Part shown: in pieces, positions 36,237 to 45,083 of the stretch
Layout: each line of letters begins with the position of its first letter
Numbering within the stretch: the stretch's first letter is position 1
NCBI RefSeq assembly: GCF_014837035.1
Contig: NZ_JACSPS010000001.1
Location: 862,374 to 926,373, forward strand
Direction: 5' to 3'
DNA length: 64,000 nucleotides
DNA from: Kaistella pullorum
GTDB taxonomy: Bacteria > Bacteroidota > Bacteroidia > Flavobacteriales > Weeksellaceae
Translations under genes and position numbers: made by a program
The notes under the pieces: model-generated
What the model was told of the DNA's origin: nothing
The model's database searches: none
What the model saw: the letters and a program-made list of their open reading frames with translations, nothing else

Positions 36237-39200
36237 ATGGAAACCCAAAAATATTCTCCTAAAAACAAAATACGGATTGTAACTGCTGCTGCGCTCTTCG
36301 ACGGGCACGATGCTGCCATCAATATCATGCGCCGCGTGATCCAGGCCACGGGCGTAGAAGTGATTCACCTGGGCCACGACAAATCTGCTGAGGAAGTAGT
36401 GAACTGTGCGGTGCAGGAAGATGCAAATGCCATTGCGCTAACTTCTTACCAAGGTGGACACAACGAGTATTTTAAATATATCTACGATCTTTTGAAGGAG
36501 AAAAACGCCTCTCACATCAGGATATTTGGCGGCGGTGGAGGTGTAATCCTTCCGGAAGAGATTAAAGATCTGATGGATTATGGGATTACGAGAATATATT
36601 CTCCGGATGATGGCCGTGAACTTGGCCTGCAGGGCATGATCGACGACCTAGTTCAGAAATCCGACTACGCGACGGGAGAAAATGTTACCGTAGAAAATTT
36701 AGATAAAATAAGCTTTGACGATGCCAGGTCGATTGCTGAAGTGATTTCAGCGGTTGAAAATTTCTCCGAAAGCAAAACCGATTTGGTTAAAGAAATAGAC
36801 GCCAGAGCTGAAAATTCCACAATCCCGATTATTGGCATCACCGGTACAGGCGGTGCAGGGAAATCCTCATTGACTGACGAACTTGTGAGAAGATTCCTAA
36901 GGTCCAACCCTGAGAAAAAAATCGCCATCATTTCCATAGACCCGTCCAAGAAAAAAACAGGCGGTGCATTGCTTGGCGACAGGATCCGGATGAATTCCAT
37001 CAACGACGCGCGTGTTTATATGCGTTCGATGGCAACGCGTGAGAATAATGTTTCAGTTTCGCCGTATATCCATTCGGCTTTAAATGTCCTGAAAATTTCA
37101 AAACCCGATGTCATCGTACTGGAAACTTCAGGTATTGGACAGTCCGGTTCGGAAATTACTGAAATTGCTGATGTTTCCATGTACGTCATGACGCCGGAAT
37201 ACGGCGCCTCTACCCAGCTGGAGAAAATTGACATGCTGGATTATGCCGACCTTATCGCACTGAATAAATCGGACAAACGCGGTGCGCTGGACGCGCTGCA
37301 GGCCGTTAAAAAGCAATATCAGCGAAACCATGTACTCTTCGAGCAGCCGCTGGAAGAAATGCCCGTATATTCCACAAAAGCCAGCCAGTTCAACGATTGG
37401 GGAACTACAGAGCTTTATAATGAACTTATTAAAAAAGTTAACGCGAAGTTTGAAGGTTTAAACCTCAGCGAATATGTGGAGCAGAATGTTTCAGAAGAAA
37501 CGACCATCATTCCGCCGAAAAGAGTCCGTTATTTGTCTGAAATCGTGGACACGAACCGTGCTTACGATAAAGAAGTAGAAAACCAGGCACTCATCGCCAA
37601 GAAGATGTACCTCGTGGAGGGCGCGAAAGCACTTATCCAGGACGATCAGCATACGCATGACAAGCTTGAAAAAGTTTTCCTGAAAACCAAAAAAGAACTT
37701 TCCGAAGAAAACGCAGCCTTCCTGCACGGCTGGCATCATTTCAAAGAAGAGTTGGAAGCGGATACTTACTCTTACTTTGTGCGCGGAAAAGAAATTAAAG
37801 TTCAGACCAAGTCTGAAACACTGTCACACCTTAAGATTCCAAAGATCGCTTTGCCAAAATTCCAGGACTGGGGCGACCTCATCCGTTGGAAAGGCCAGGA
37901 AAATGTTCCCGGATCCTTCCCTTTTACTGCGGGAATCTACCCATTTAAAAGAACAGGTGAAGACCCTACAAGAATGTTTGCCGGCGAAGGCGGACCGGAA
38001 AGGACCAACCGAAGATTCCATTATGTTTCGGCGGAGATGGACGCCAAAAGGCTTTCCACCGCATTTGATTCGGTGACGCTTTATGGTCAGGATCCGGCTT
38101 TACCACCGGATATCTACGGTAAGATCGGTAACGCGGGTGTTTCCATCGCTACGCTGGATGATGCGAAGAAACTTTACTCCGGTTTTGATTTGGTAAATGC
38201 CATGACTTCGGTATCTATGACCATCAACGGTCCGGCGCCGATGCTGCTGGCTTTCTTTATGAATGCCGCCATTGACCAGAACTGTGAGAAATATATTGAG
38301 GAAAATAACCTTTGGGATAAAGTTGAGGCCAGACTCAAAGAAAAATTCGACGATAAAGGACTGAACCGCCCAACTTACAGCGGCGACTTGCCACCAAGCA
38401 ACAACGGTTTAGGTTTGAAATTACTTGGACTTACCGGTGATGAAATTCTGGACGCTGATATTTATGCTAAAATTAAAGCAGAAACTATTGCAACCGTTCG
38501 CGGAACTGTCCAGGCGGATATCCTGAAAGAAGACCAGGCACAGAACACGTGTATTTTCTCCACGGAATTTGCGTTGAGGCTGATGGGTGACGTTCAGGAA
38601 TACTTCATCAAAGAAAAAGTAAGGAACTTCTATTCGGTTTCCATTTCAGGTTACCATATTGCTGAAGCGGGCGCCAACCCAATTTCGCAGCTGGCCTTTA
38701 CCCTGGCCAACGGTTTCACTTATGTGGAATACTACCTGAGCCGCGGCATGGACATCAACGATTTTGCTCCAAACCTATCGTTCTTCTTCTCCAACGGCAT
38801 CGATCCGGAATATGCTGTGATCGGGCGTGTAGCCAGAAGAATTTGGGCCAAAGCAATGCGCGAAAAATACAACGCCAACGAAAGAAGCCAGATGCTGAAA
38901 TATCACATCCAGACTTCCGGTCGTTCGCTGCACGCGCAGGAAATTGACTTCAATGATATCAGGACTTCTCTGCAGGCACTTTACGCCATCTACGACAACT
39001 GTAACTCACTCCATACCAATGCTTATGACGAAGCCATTACGACGCCAACTGAAGAGTCGGTAAGACGTGCGATGGCCATCCAGCTGATCATCAATAAAGA
39101 ACTCGGTCTGGCGAAAAACGAGAATCCACTACAGGGTTCATTCATTATCGAAGAGCTAACCGATTTGGTGGAAGAAGCTGTCTATGCGGAATTTGACAGG

Positions 39201-39599
39201 ATCACGGAAAGAGGCGGCGTGCTGGGTGCTATGGAAACGATGTACCAGCGTTCCAAGATCCAGGAAGAATCCATGCATTACGAATGGCTGAAACATACGG
39301 GTGAATATCCGATTATCGGTGTGAACACTTTCCTTGGGAAGGACGGTTCCCCAACTGTATTGCCAGGAGAAGTCATCCGTTCTACCGAGGAAGAAAAGCA
39401 GATGCAGATTAGAAACCTGCACAATTACCAAAGTTCCAATTCCGCCAATACCCAAAACGCGCTGAAATCCCTTCAGCATGGCGCCATCAATCAGCAAAAC
39501 TTGTTTGAACTGATGATGGAAGCGGTAAAATACTGTTCGTTGGGTCAGATTACCAATGCGCTGTTTGAAGTGGGTGGTATGTACAGAAGGAATATGTAG
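36237..39599 (+). CDS. icmF: Fused isobutyryl-CoA mutase (IcmF-type, B12-dependent)
   Basis: 1120 residues with three parts in IcmF order. Residues 1-145 are the cobalamin-binding domain ([13 protein letters not shown], His24 being the lower axial ligand). The MeaB-like G-protein chaperone follows from about residue 195, with P-loop GTGGAGKS at 203-210. Residues about 550-1120 form the mutase large subunit (GAGANP-like [38 protein letters not shown]). IcmF interconverts isobutyryl- and n-butyryl-CoA; some relatives act on pivalyl-CoA. Methylmalonyl-CoA mutase proper lacks the internal G domain. Single gene with its own promoter. Confidence 0.93.
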   Translation: METQKYSPKNKIRIVTAAALFDGHDAAINIMRRVIQATGVEVIHLGHDKSAEEVVNCAVQEDANAIALTSYQGGHNEYFKYIYDLLKEKNASHIRIFGGGGGVILPEEIKDLMDYGITRIYSPDDGRELGLQGMIDDLVQKSDYATGENVTVENLDKISFDDARSIAEVISAVENFSESKTDLVKEIDARAENSTIPIIGITGTGGAGKSSLTDELVRRFLRSNPEKKIAIISIDPSKKKTGGALLGDRIRMNSINDARVYMRSMATRENNVSVSPYIHSALNVLKISKPDVIVLETSGIGQSGSEITEIADVSMYVMTPEYGASTQLEKIDMLDYADLIALNKSDKRGALDALQAVKKQYQRNHVLFEQPLEEMPVYSTKASQFNDWGTTELYNELIKKVNAKFEGLNLSEYVEQNVSEETTIIPPKRVRYLSEIVDTNRAYDKEVENQALIAKKMYLVEGAKALIQDDQHTHDKLEKVFLKTKKELSEENAAFLHGWHHFKEELEADTYSYFVRGKEIKVQTKSETLSHLKIPKIALPKFQDWGDLIRWKGQENVPGSFPFTAGIYPFKRTGEDPTRMFAGEGGPERTNRRFHYVSAEMDAKRLSTAFDSVTLYGQDPALPPDIYGKIGNAGVSIATLDDAKKLYSGFDLVNAMTSVSMTINGPAPMLLAFFMNAAIDQNCEKYIEENNLWDKVEARLKEKFDDKGLNRPTYSGDLPPSNNGLGLKLLGLTGDEILDADIYAKIKAETIATVRGTVQADILKEDQAQNTCIFSTEFALRLMGDVQEYFIKEKVRNFYSVSISGYHIAEAGANPISQLAFTLANGFTYVEYYLSRGMDINDFAPNLSFFFSNGIDPEYAVIGRVARRIWAKAMREKYNANERSQMLKYHIQTSGRSLHAQEIDFNDIRTSLQALYAIYDNCNSLHTNAYDEAITTPTEESVRRAMAIQLIINKELGLAKNENPLQGSFIIEELTDLVEEAVYAEFDRITERGGVLGAMETMYQRSKIQEESMHYEWLKHTGEYPIIGVNTFLGKDGSPTVLPGEVIRSTEEEKQMQIRNLHNYQSSNSANTQNALKSLQHGAINQQNLFELMMEAVKYCSLGQITNALFEVGGMYRRNM

Positions 39600-39602
39600 A
39601 TG

Positions 39603-39637
39603 GTTAGAAGTTAGAGGTTAGAAGTTAGAAGTTAGAC
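39603..39637. repeat. Five tandem 7-bp repeats (GTTAGAR)
   Basis: GTTAGAA, GTTAGAG, GTTAGAA, GTTAGAA and GTTAGAC in head-to-tail order, starting 4 bp after the icmF stop. Likely slippage-prone. Confidence 0.9.
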
Positions 39638-39670
39638 TGGAGACCATAAACAATTAATCCATTTATATAA

Positions 39671-39706
39671 AAACCGTGTCAAGTGCTTTGCCTGACACGG
39701 TTTTTT
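39671..39706 (+). terminator. Terminator downstream of icmF
   Basis: Stem AAACCGTGTCA / TGACACGGTTT with an 11-nt loop and a T tract; A-rich sequence before it may allow function on the minus strand too, for the copper-binding gene. Confidence 0.85.
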
Positions 39707-39735
39707 ATTTAGCCCTGATTGAGCGGTTTGTTTGA

Positions 39736-39780
39736 GCTCTTTTCCCTGGTGCGGCGGCTTCGCCGCCCCAGGGAAAAAGC
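39736..39780. repeat. Long compound palindrome between icmF and the copper-binding gene
   Basis: Nested hairpin: outer arms TTTTCCCTGG / CCAGGGAAAA, inner arms GGCGGC / GCCGCC around TTC. It is flanked by GAGCTC upstream and GAGCCGCGAAAGCAGG downstream. No T tract follows on either strand after the GC core, so this looks like a repeat element, not a standard terminator. Confidence 0.65.
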
Positions 39781-39813
39781 GAGCCGCGAAAGCAGGTTCC
39801 CGGCTCCCAAAAA

Positions 39814-40134
39814 TCAATTCATAAATGATCGGCAAGCTTCCGCACATTCGCGGCAGGCACGGGCACATTCGCGGCAGTGATCGTGTTCGTGCTTCTCACA
39901 CTCTGCTGCACATTCGTCACAGATCCGGATGCAGACTTCAAGCAAATCAACAATGTTGGTGTATTGGGTCGCGGCCACGTGATGTACCGCCGTACACACC
40001 GCCGCGCAAACGCGGTCCGTACGGATGCAGTTGACCATATGATGCACATGTTCTTCTTCCAGACACGCATCTGCGCAGTGATTACATGCCGCGATGCAGG
40101 CTGCCAGTTTTTCTAATAGCATTTCCTTGTTCAT
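39814..40134 (-). CDS. Four-helix-bundle copper-binding protein (DUF326/Csp type)
   Basis: 106 residues containing 16 cysteines, many in CxxC or CxxxC spacing (CIAACNHCADAC, CIRICDECAAEC, CRECARACRECAEAC), plus a His cluster (EEEHVHHMVNC). This matches the four-helix copper-storage proteins (Csp family, DUF326), whose cysteines point into the bundle core to hold Cu(I). No signal peptide, so cytoplasmic. No export ATPase is nearby, but the nitrite reductase operon (copper enzyme) and SCO lie 7 kb away. Monocistronic, minus strand. Confidence 0.85.
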   Translation of the reverse strand: MNKEMLLEKLAACIAACNHCADACLEEEHVHHMVNCIRTDRVCAAVCTAVHHVAATQYTNIVDLLEVCIRICDECAAECEKHEHDHCRECARACRECAEACRSFMN

Positions 40135-40273
40135 AATTTTGCTTTTTTGGTTGGTAAAACTGCAACAAGGTTCCTGCCATGATGCAGAAATAAAATTTGA
40201 ACCTGAATTTTGATGCCGTCATATTACCTTCTGCCACGGTTTTTGCACTTGGGAAGGAATAAAACTCAGCGTC

Positions 40274-41383
40274 TTGAAGAAAAACTATCTGTGGACCTTA
40301 CTTATTTTAAGTATTGGAACGTCGTGCTCTACCGAAAAGGCGGTTCCCGCAAAACCGGAAATTTCCCAACACCAACTATATATTGATGCCTTAGCTGAAG
40401 TTCAGGAAAGAATATTGGCCTCGAGGATTGATTCTGTTTGCTCAAATTCAGGTTTTAACGGTTCTGTTTCGGTCACTAAAGCCGAAAAAGTCATCTATAA
40501 GCGGGTGGCAGGTTTCGAGGATTTCAGGACTAAAAAAGCCTTGACAGATAAATCTGTATTTGCAGTCGGTTCGGTAAGTAAGCAGTTTACGGCGGCGCTG
40601 ATACTTGCGCTCGAAGAACAAGGTAAATTATCCACCGCAGATCTGGCGGGTAAATATTTGAAAAGTTTTAGCAGAAAGCCGTTCGATAAAATCACGATTC
40701 ATCAAATTTTAAATCACACTTCAGGGATTACTGATGTGGGTCCCGGGCTGATATCTAAACCCGGAGCAGAATTTCATTATTCAAATAAAGGATATCGGGT
40801 TTTGGGCGAAATCATAGAAAAAGCTTCGGGCAAAACGTATGACGATAATTTCCGTGAACTTTCGCGAAAAGCAGGTATGGTTTCCAGTTTTACCGCTGAC
40901 CACTTTGAAGGTGAATATTTGGCGGGAGCCTATTTTGGGAATCCAGAACGTTATAAATCGGTTCCGAATATGCCCGAACGCTTGGCCCAGGCCACAATAT
41001 CGGTAGCCGCCGGCGGAGTTTTGTCCACTTCGGCAGATCTCCATAAGTGGAATCTGGCGCTGCACGAAGGAAAACTTTTCAAGCCCGAAACTTTAGAAAA
41101 GATGCGTACCAAAACCTCTGGTACCAAGCATCCGGTTTTAGGAGAAGTGGGTTATGGCTACGGCATTATGATGAGTGAAAGTCCAGAAGCGTACTTTCAT
41201 TCAGGTTATGTTAAGGGTTCGCCATCGCTGCTGATTTATTATCCTTCGTCGCGAACTTCGGTCGTTATCCTCTCAAACATTGCCGATATGGATAAAGGTA
41301 AATCCTTTGTATTCCGTCCGCACAAGAAAATTAAAGAAATAATGGATGGTGTGGAACGTAATAAACTCTGGAATCTAAACTGA
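40274..41383 (+). CDS. Serine beta-lactamase-fold hydrolase (class C/DD-peptidase type)
   Basis: 369 residues. Starts at TTG, since MKKNYLWTLLILSIG forms the signal peptide and no nearby ATG exists; CST after it could be a lipid-anchor site. SxxK is SVSK (Ser100, Lys103), YxN is YSN (169-171), and the third box is HSG near residue 317 within FHSGYVKGSPS. The Beta-lactamase family includes esterases, D-aminopeptidases and penicillin-binding proteins, so a resistance role should not be assumed. The last 9 bp overlap the convergent DUF1989 gene. Confidence 0.85.
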   Translation: MKKNYLWTLLILSIGTSCSTEKAVPAKPEISQHQLYIDALAEVQERILASRIDSVCSNSGFNGSVSVTKAEKVIYKRVAGFEDFRTKKALTDKSVFAVGSVSKQFTAALILALEEQGKLSTADLAGKYLKSFSRKPFDKITIHQILNHTSGITDVGPGLISKPGAEFHYSNKGYRVLGEIIEKASGKTYDDNFRELSRKAGMVSSFTADHFEGEYLAGAYFGNPERYKSVPNMPERLAQATISVAAGGVLSTSADLHKWNLALHEGKLFKPETLEKMRTKTSGTKHPVLGEVGYGYGIMMSESPEAYFHSGYVKGSPSLLIYYPSSRTSVVILSNIADMDKGKSFVFRPHKKIKEIMDGVERNKLWNLN

Positions 41384-41971
41384 ATCTGAAATTGAATAAT
41401 GGATTGGTTTGAAAGTACCGCCATTGCTGTCCTCAGCGGAACAGGCCGTCAGGCATACAAGCAAATCCATCATCGCCTCAAAACGCACAAAGTCACCCGG
41501 TTTCGAAGTAGGTGGTAGGACGGAAATCTTTCCCTTTTCGTTAAACTGTACATTCATGAAAATGTTGAAAGCCGTTGGAATATCGTCCTGCGTTAAGCCG
41601 AAAGGTTCCAGATTCTTGGTGAGGTTTTCCAGGCAACTCGGGTGATAACCTGTGTGGTCATACATTATTTCAAATGTTTCCTTACTGCAGGGTGCGAGGA
41701 GGAAATCATTGCGGCCGTTGGTGTCCTCAATGATTTTCACCATTTTGTTTGATCGGTTGCTCCACAAAAAATTTCCGGCAGTCAGCAGGATTGATTCCTC
41801 AAAATCCAGCGTTTTTCCGGAAGAAATTTTCTCTGAGTGATCGTGACGGTTCAGCATCACCATATCGCTTACCTGCTGCCCTTGCGGATCAGTCACGGTG
41901 AGAATCTGACCTTTATTCAGTAGGAAAGCCTTTCCCGTTTGCGGCTTGATAATCTGTATTTGGTGCGACAT
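41375..41971 (-). CDS. DUF1989 / urea carboxylase-associated family protein
   Basis: 198 residues, cytoplasmic. Recognisable DUF1989 features are an N-terminal AFLLNKGQILTVTDPQGQQVSDMV, the loop LLAPCSKETFEIMY with GYHPSCLEN, a conserved FNIFMNVQFNEKG, and KPGDFVRFEAMMDLLVCLTACS. DUF1989 proteins are found with urea/guanidine carboxylase systems, where pairs act as carboxyguanidine deiminase. Here there is only one copy and no carboxylase. The gene directly follows the YqcI/GntA-like gene on the minus strand with abutting ends (stop at 41972, start at 41971). A shared guanidino or ureido substrate is suggested by this pairing. Confidence 0.85.
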   Translation of the reverse strand: MSHQIQIIKPQTGKAFLLNKGQILTVTDPQGQQVSDMVMLNRHDHSEKISSGKTLDFEESILLTAGNFLWSNRSNKMVKIIEDTNGRNDFLLAPCSKETFEIMYDHTGYHPSCLENLTKNLEPFGLTQDDIPTAFNIFMNVQFNEKGKISVLPPTSKPGDFVRFEAMMDLLVCLTACSAEDSNGGTFKPIHYSISDSV

Positions 41972-42682
41972 TTAGTTGTGTTTGTGGTGAAAAGGGCATT
42001 TCCAGGCATCTTCTACGTTTCGTCCGCTATACTGCCGACTTTCTGAGTCATCACCGAAATCTTTCAGCACAGGATTAATGCTTCCCTGCAGATTTTTGTC
42101 ATTCTGCCGGATCATGTCGCGCACTTTTTCGTACGTTCCCATTGAACGAAGCTTTTCAAACTGACTGTGCAGGTTGAAAGTTAAAGCCGTAAACGGCGCC
42201 TGCCTTGCCATTCGTGAACTTGCAGGATGCATGCCGATCACATAGAAAGCTTTGCCATGAAGACTGAAACTGAATTCTGCATCATCCGGATTGTGACTCA
42301 CAGTTGAATCCCATTCACTTGGATCGGCATCGTGCAGAGACTGAAGGGTTTTCCAGAGCGCATTCTCAAAACCTACTTCGTCGCTGAAGTAATTATTCGG
42401 AAATACAGCAATGAACGACCGGAATTCCATCGTGTCATGTTTTACATTGCTTATATACGTTTTTATGTCATCGAGCAAAGTGGTGATGCATTCGGGAGTG
42501 TGCATGTCTCCATAGGTATGCATGTCGTAATTTTTCATCTTGAAGACAGATTTCGCCATGATGCATGGGTGCGCACCCTCCTGCACAAAAGCGCTGAATT
42601 TTGTCTCGATGTTTTTGTGATCAGTAGTCGATATAGTGGAAGTTCTCATCATCATTGATTTTACAGTTTGGCCTTTGTACAT
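41972..42682 (-). CDS. YqcI/YcgG (GntA-like) heme-dependent N-hydroxylase family protein
   Basis: 236 residues. The family marks are GAHPCIMAKS, the GMHPASSRMARQAPF motif, and the C-terminal WKCPFHH. In the guanitoxin pathway GntA of this family N-hydroxylates a guanidino intermediate using heme, and YqcI/YcgG homologues are widespread and mostly uncharacterised. The preceding MMMRTSTIST region is a possible alternative start. It overlaps no other gene and joins the DUF1989 gene end-to-start, so the pair is one operon; the adjacent MBL gene is 80 bp upstream. Substrate unknown, likely a guanidino amino acid. Confidence 0.8.
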   Translation of the reverse strand: MYKGQTVKSMMMRTSTISTTDHKNIETKFSAFVQEGAHPCIMAKSVFKMKNYDMHTYGDMHTPECITTLLDDIKTYISNVKHDTMEFRSFIAVFPNNYFSDEVGFENALWKTLQSLHDADPSEWDSTVSHNPDDAEFSFSLHGKAFYVIGMHPASSRMARQAPFTALTFNLHSQFEKLRSMGTYEKVRDMIRQNDKNLQGSINPVLKDFGDDSESRQYSGRNVEDAWKCPFHHKHN

Positions 42683-42762
42683 TAATTTTTAGTACGCAGT
42701 GCGACACTGTAAATACAACAATGATACCACCAAAGGGCATGGTATTGCTAAAACTGATCTCT

Positions 42763-43686
42763 TTAGCTCTCTAAGGTTTTGCGGAGTTCGGTGAGGAAGC
42801 CGGCAAATCTTTCGGGCGTCTTTCGGTTCTCAAATCCCGGAATATAGGCGTGTTCCTTTAATAGTTGCTCGGTAGATTTACCTTCCGCTAACGCTTTCAA
42901 CATAAACGTATTTGAAGCTTCAAGAAAATTTATCATTTCCCGCAGATTTTCCTTTTTGCCGTTCGCAAGTTCAGGAGTGGGCGCATGACCAAAAATAAAC
43001 TGAGTGTCATCACTGAAGGTCTCAAGGGTTTTCTCCAGTACTTTTATCCAGCTTCTCGAGTCCGATCCGTCAGGCGTTCGGTAGACTGGTATCATGTTGA
43101 TAAACATCAGATCGCCCATATGTACTACATTGTCTTTTTCGAAATGATAGATTGCATCACCAAAAGTGTGACCGTTCCCGAAATGGTATGCACGTATTTT
43201 TTCCCGACCCAAATCTATGGCAAACGTTTCATCGAAAAGTTCCGTTGCGTACCGCTGCTCAGTCAGTTTATTGCTTTTTTCAGCTGCAAGCCGCTGAAGT
43301 TCGGGCACGCGGCTGTGTGCCACAACCTTTATTTTTTGATCTTTGAATGAAATGTTTCCCGAGGTGTGATCGCCGTGGTGATGGGTGTTCAAAAGATACA
43401 GGACTGGTTTTGCTTTGGCTGAAATTCCGTCTAACACCGGCTGTATCGAATCCGGAAACTGGGAATCGACGACCACAAAACCTTCTTTAGTTTCGAAAAT
43501 ACCTACAGTACCGCCTTTGTTGGTGTAGCGTGAAACATTTCCGCGAACAGTTTTTAAATCGCCACCTGATGCAAGTTCTAGCGGCTGATACAGCATGCGC
43601 TGAGGCGTACAGCTTATGATGGCAGGTAGTGTGGCGAGGCCAAGTCCGGCCAGCGCAGTGTTTGAGAGGAATTCTTTGCGTGTCAT
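42763..43686 (-). CDS. Metallo-beta-lactamase-fold hydrolase, exported
   Basis: 307 residues. N-terminus MTRKEFLSNTALAGLGLATL resembles a signal, and LPAIISC suggests a lipid-anchor cysteine. The zinc motif THHHGDHTSG is the HxHxDH motif of the fold. Further conserved sites are FGNGHTFGDA, HMGDLMF and FGHAPTP. The substrate is not predictable; the MBL fold includes glyoxalase-like enzymes, arylsulfatases and nucleases as well as beta-lactamases. It is the gene upstream of the GntA-like/DUF1989 pair, separated by an 80-bp gap that holds a 13-bp palindrome CAGTG-CGA-CACTG at 42697-42709. Confidence 0.8.
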   Translation of the reverse strand: MTRKEFLSNTALAGLGLATLPAIISCTPQRMLYQPLELASGGDLKTVRGNVSRYTNKGGTVGIFETKEGFVVVDSQFPDSIQPVLDGISAKAKPVLYLLNTHHHGDHTSGNISFKDQKIKVVAHSRVPELQRLAAEKSNKLTEQRYATELFDETFAIDLGREKIRAYHFGNGHTFGDAIYHFEKDNVVHMGDLMFINMIPVYRTPDGSDSRSWIKVLEKTLETFSDDTQFIFGHAPTPELANGKKENLREMINFLEASNTFMLKALAEGKSTEQLLKEHAYIPGFENRKTPERFAGFLTELRKTLES

Positions 43687-43735
43687 AATGAGGTGATTTT
43701 GGTTAAATTAAAACTACAAAAAATATTAATCCCGA

Positions 43736-43767
43736 TTTGTGTCTCCACCGCATTAAGTTTATTTTTG
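43736..43767 (+). promoter_or_regulatory. Promoter of the small beta-barrel protein
   Basis: TTTG at 43736-43739, a 20-nt spacer and TATTTTTG at 43760-43767. The ATG follows 13 bp later, so the leader would be very short (about 7 nt). Confidence 0.6.
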
Positions 43768-43780
43768 GCGAAAATTATAT

Positions 43781-44362
43781 ATGAACAGAATTGTACTTGC
43801 TGCGGCGGTTTTCGCTGCTACTTTTTTAAACGCCCAAAAATTCGAAGCAGGAATTAAAGTGGGTTATGTAAACTCTACATTAGACCTTACTGTTGATGGC
43901 CAAAAGCAACAGGTAGATCCTAAGCACAACGTATATATGAGCGTTCCTATCGAGTACCATGCGCACAAAAACGTTTCAATATTCACGGAGCTTGCAATGG
44001 CAGGTTTGGGTGGTGAAAACCTGAATTTTGGTGGCGAACGCAGCAGACTACACCTAACTACAGTTTATTTCCCTGTGGGAGTAAAGCTTTATCCGGTAGA
44101 AAGATTTGCGTTGGTAGGCGCGTATAATTTTGGCTTTGTGACAAATGCTTTAGGCAAACAGGATGGCGAAGAAGTAGATTTTGAAGACCTTCACAAAGGC
44201 AACAGTTCGTTTTCCTTTGGTGCAGAATACCGTTTTACGCCAAACTTTTCGGCGGAAGCGAAATACAATATCGGAACCAGCAATATCGCAAAGGAAAGTC
44301 CGGGTGTGGTGATGAAAAACAATTTCCTGCAGATCGGTGTAGGTTACTATTTTCAAAATTAA
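43781..44362 (+). CDS. Outer membrane beta-barrel protein (OmpX/porin-like)
   Basis: 193 residues. Signal peptide MNRIVLAAAVFAATFLNAQ. The mature part alternates hydrophobic and polar residues in about eight strands (FEAGIKVGYVNSTLDLTV; GVKLYPVERFALVGAYNFGF; ITEVFR-free C-terminus FLQIGVGYYFQN). The last residues YYFQN and the Y/F-rich strand ends fit a small outer-membrane barrel of the Bacteroidota porin-like family (PF13568-type). Function not known. Single gene before a terminator. Confidence 0.8.
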   Translation: MNRIVLAAAVFAATFLNAQKFEAGIKVGYVNSTLDLTVDGQKQQVDPKHNVYMSVPIEYHAHKNVSIFTELAMAGLGGENLNFGGERSRLHLTTVYFPVGVKLYPVERFALVGAYNFGFVTNALGKQDGEEVDFEDLHKGNSSFSFGAEYRFTPNFSAEAKYNIGTSNIAKESPGVVMKNNFLQIGVGYYFQN

Positions 44363-44375
44363 ATCTTCAATGATT

Positions 44376-44402
44376 AAAGCCGGATTAAGTTCCGGTTTTT
44401 TT
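44376..44402 (+). terminator. Terminator after the beta-barrel gene
   Basis: Stem AAGCCGGA / TCCGG with a 6-nt loop then a T tract. Confidence 0.75.
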
Positions 44403-44438
44403 ATGCTGAACAGGTGAAGCGGTTTAATTTAAACCATC

Positions 44439-44446
44439 TATTTTTG
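44439..44446 (+). promoter_or_regulatory. Promoter -7 element overlapping the ruvC start
   Basis: TATTTTTG ends 4 bp before the GTG start codon of ruvC, so the mRNA would be leaderless or nearly so. Confidence 0.45.
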
Positions 44447-44450
44447 TAGT

Positions 44451-45005
44451 GTGCAAAGCGAAAAAATAATATTAGGGATCGATCCGGGAACCACAATTAT
44501 GGGTTTCGGACTCATTTCTGTAGTGAAAGGAAAGATGGAAATGATCTCAATCCACGAGCTTATTCTTAAGAAATATCCAAACCACGAAACCAAACTGAAA
44601 GTGATCTTCGACAAAACACTCGCGCTTATCGACGAATTTCATCCTGATGAAGTCGCGCTGGAAGCACCTTTCTTTGGCAAAAACGTGCAATCTATGCTGA
44701 AGTTGGGCCGCGCGCAGGGTGTCGCGATGGCAGCCTCGCTGCACCGCAACATTCCGATCACGGAGTATTCACCAAAAAAAATAAAAATGGCGATCACAGG
44801 AAACGGAAATGCGAGCAAAGAGCAGGTCGCCGGCATGCTGCAGAGCCTGCTGAACCTCAAAGAATTTCCTACAAAATACCTCGATGCATCAGATGGTCTC
44901 GCCGTGGCGGTTTGCCATCACTTCAATTCCGGGAATGCTGTGACAGAAAAGAATTACACCGGTTGGGAGAGTTTTCTGAAAGCAAATCCGGACCGTCTGA
45001 AGTAA
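44451..45005 (+). CDS. ruvC: Holliday junction endonuclease RuvC
   Basis: 184 residues, GTG start. The four catalytic acidic residues read IDPG (Asp11), ALEAPFFGKN (Glu71) and DASDGLAVAVCHH (Asp145, Asp148). RuvC cleaves Holliday junctions in recombination repair together with RuvAB. The first in-frame ATG (MGFG) would delete the first catalytic Asp, so GTG is the true start. ruvA lies 6 kb away next to sprA. A TAnnTTTG element ends just 4 bp before the start codon. Confidence 0.95.
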   Translation: MQSEKIILGIDPGTTIMGFGLISVVKGKMEMISIHELILKKYPNHETKLKVIFDKTLALIDEFHPDEVALEAPFFGKNVQSMLKLGRAQGVAMAASLHRNIPITEYSPKKIKMAITGNGNASKEQVAGMLQSLLNLKEFPTKYLDASDGLAVAVCHHFNSGNAVTEKNYTGWESFLKANPDRLK

Positions 45006-45064
45006 TTTTTCAAGGAGCAACACAGGTATTACACTTGCGGCGGGTGGTACCGGCTTTCAACTCT

Positions 45065-45083
45065 ATCCCGCCGCGGCGGGGAT
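45065..45083. repeat. GC-rich palindrome downstream of ruvC
   Basis: ATCCCGCCGCGGCGGGGAT, with the perfect 14-bp palindrome CCCGCCGCGGCGGG at 45067-45080. Flanks ACCGGCTTTCAACTC upstream and GCCGTTTCAATCCGGGC downstream look like a larger repeat unit. No T tract, so not a terminator. It may share architecture with the element at 4153-4242. Confidence 0.55.

Noticed and set aside
40274-41383. Reading the serine hydrolase as an antibiotic-resistance beta-lactamase
   Set aside because: Motifs SxxK, YxN and HSG are shared by esterases and peptidases of the same fold; nothing shows drug hydrolysis.
42697-42709. Palindrome CAGTG-CGA-CACTG upstream of the GntA-like gene
   Set aside because: Only five paired bases; possible operator but too short to call without comparison.
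42763-43686. Reading the MBL-fold protein as a carbapenemase
   Set aside because: The HxHxDH motif is common to many hydrolases; the sequence around it does not match the known B1 enzymes by eye.
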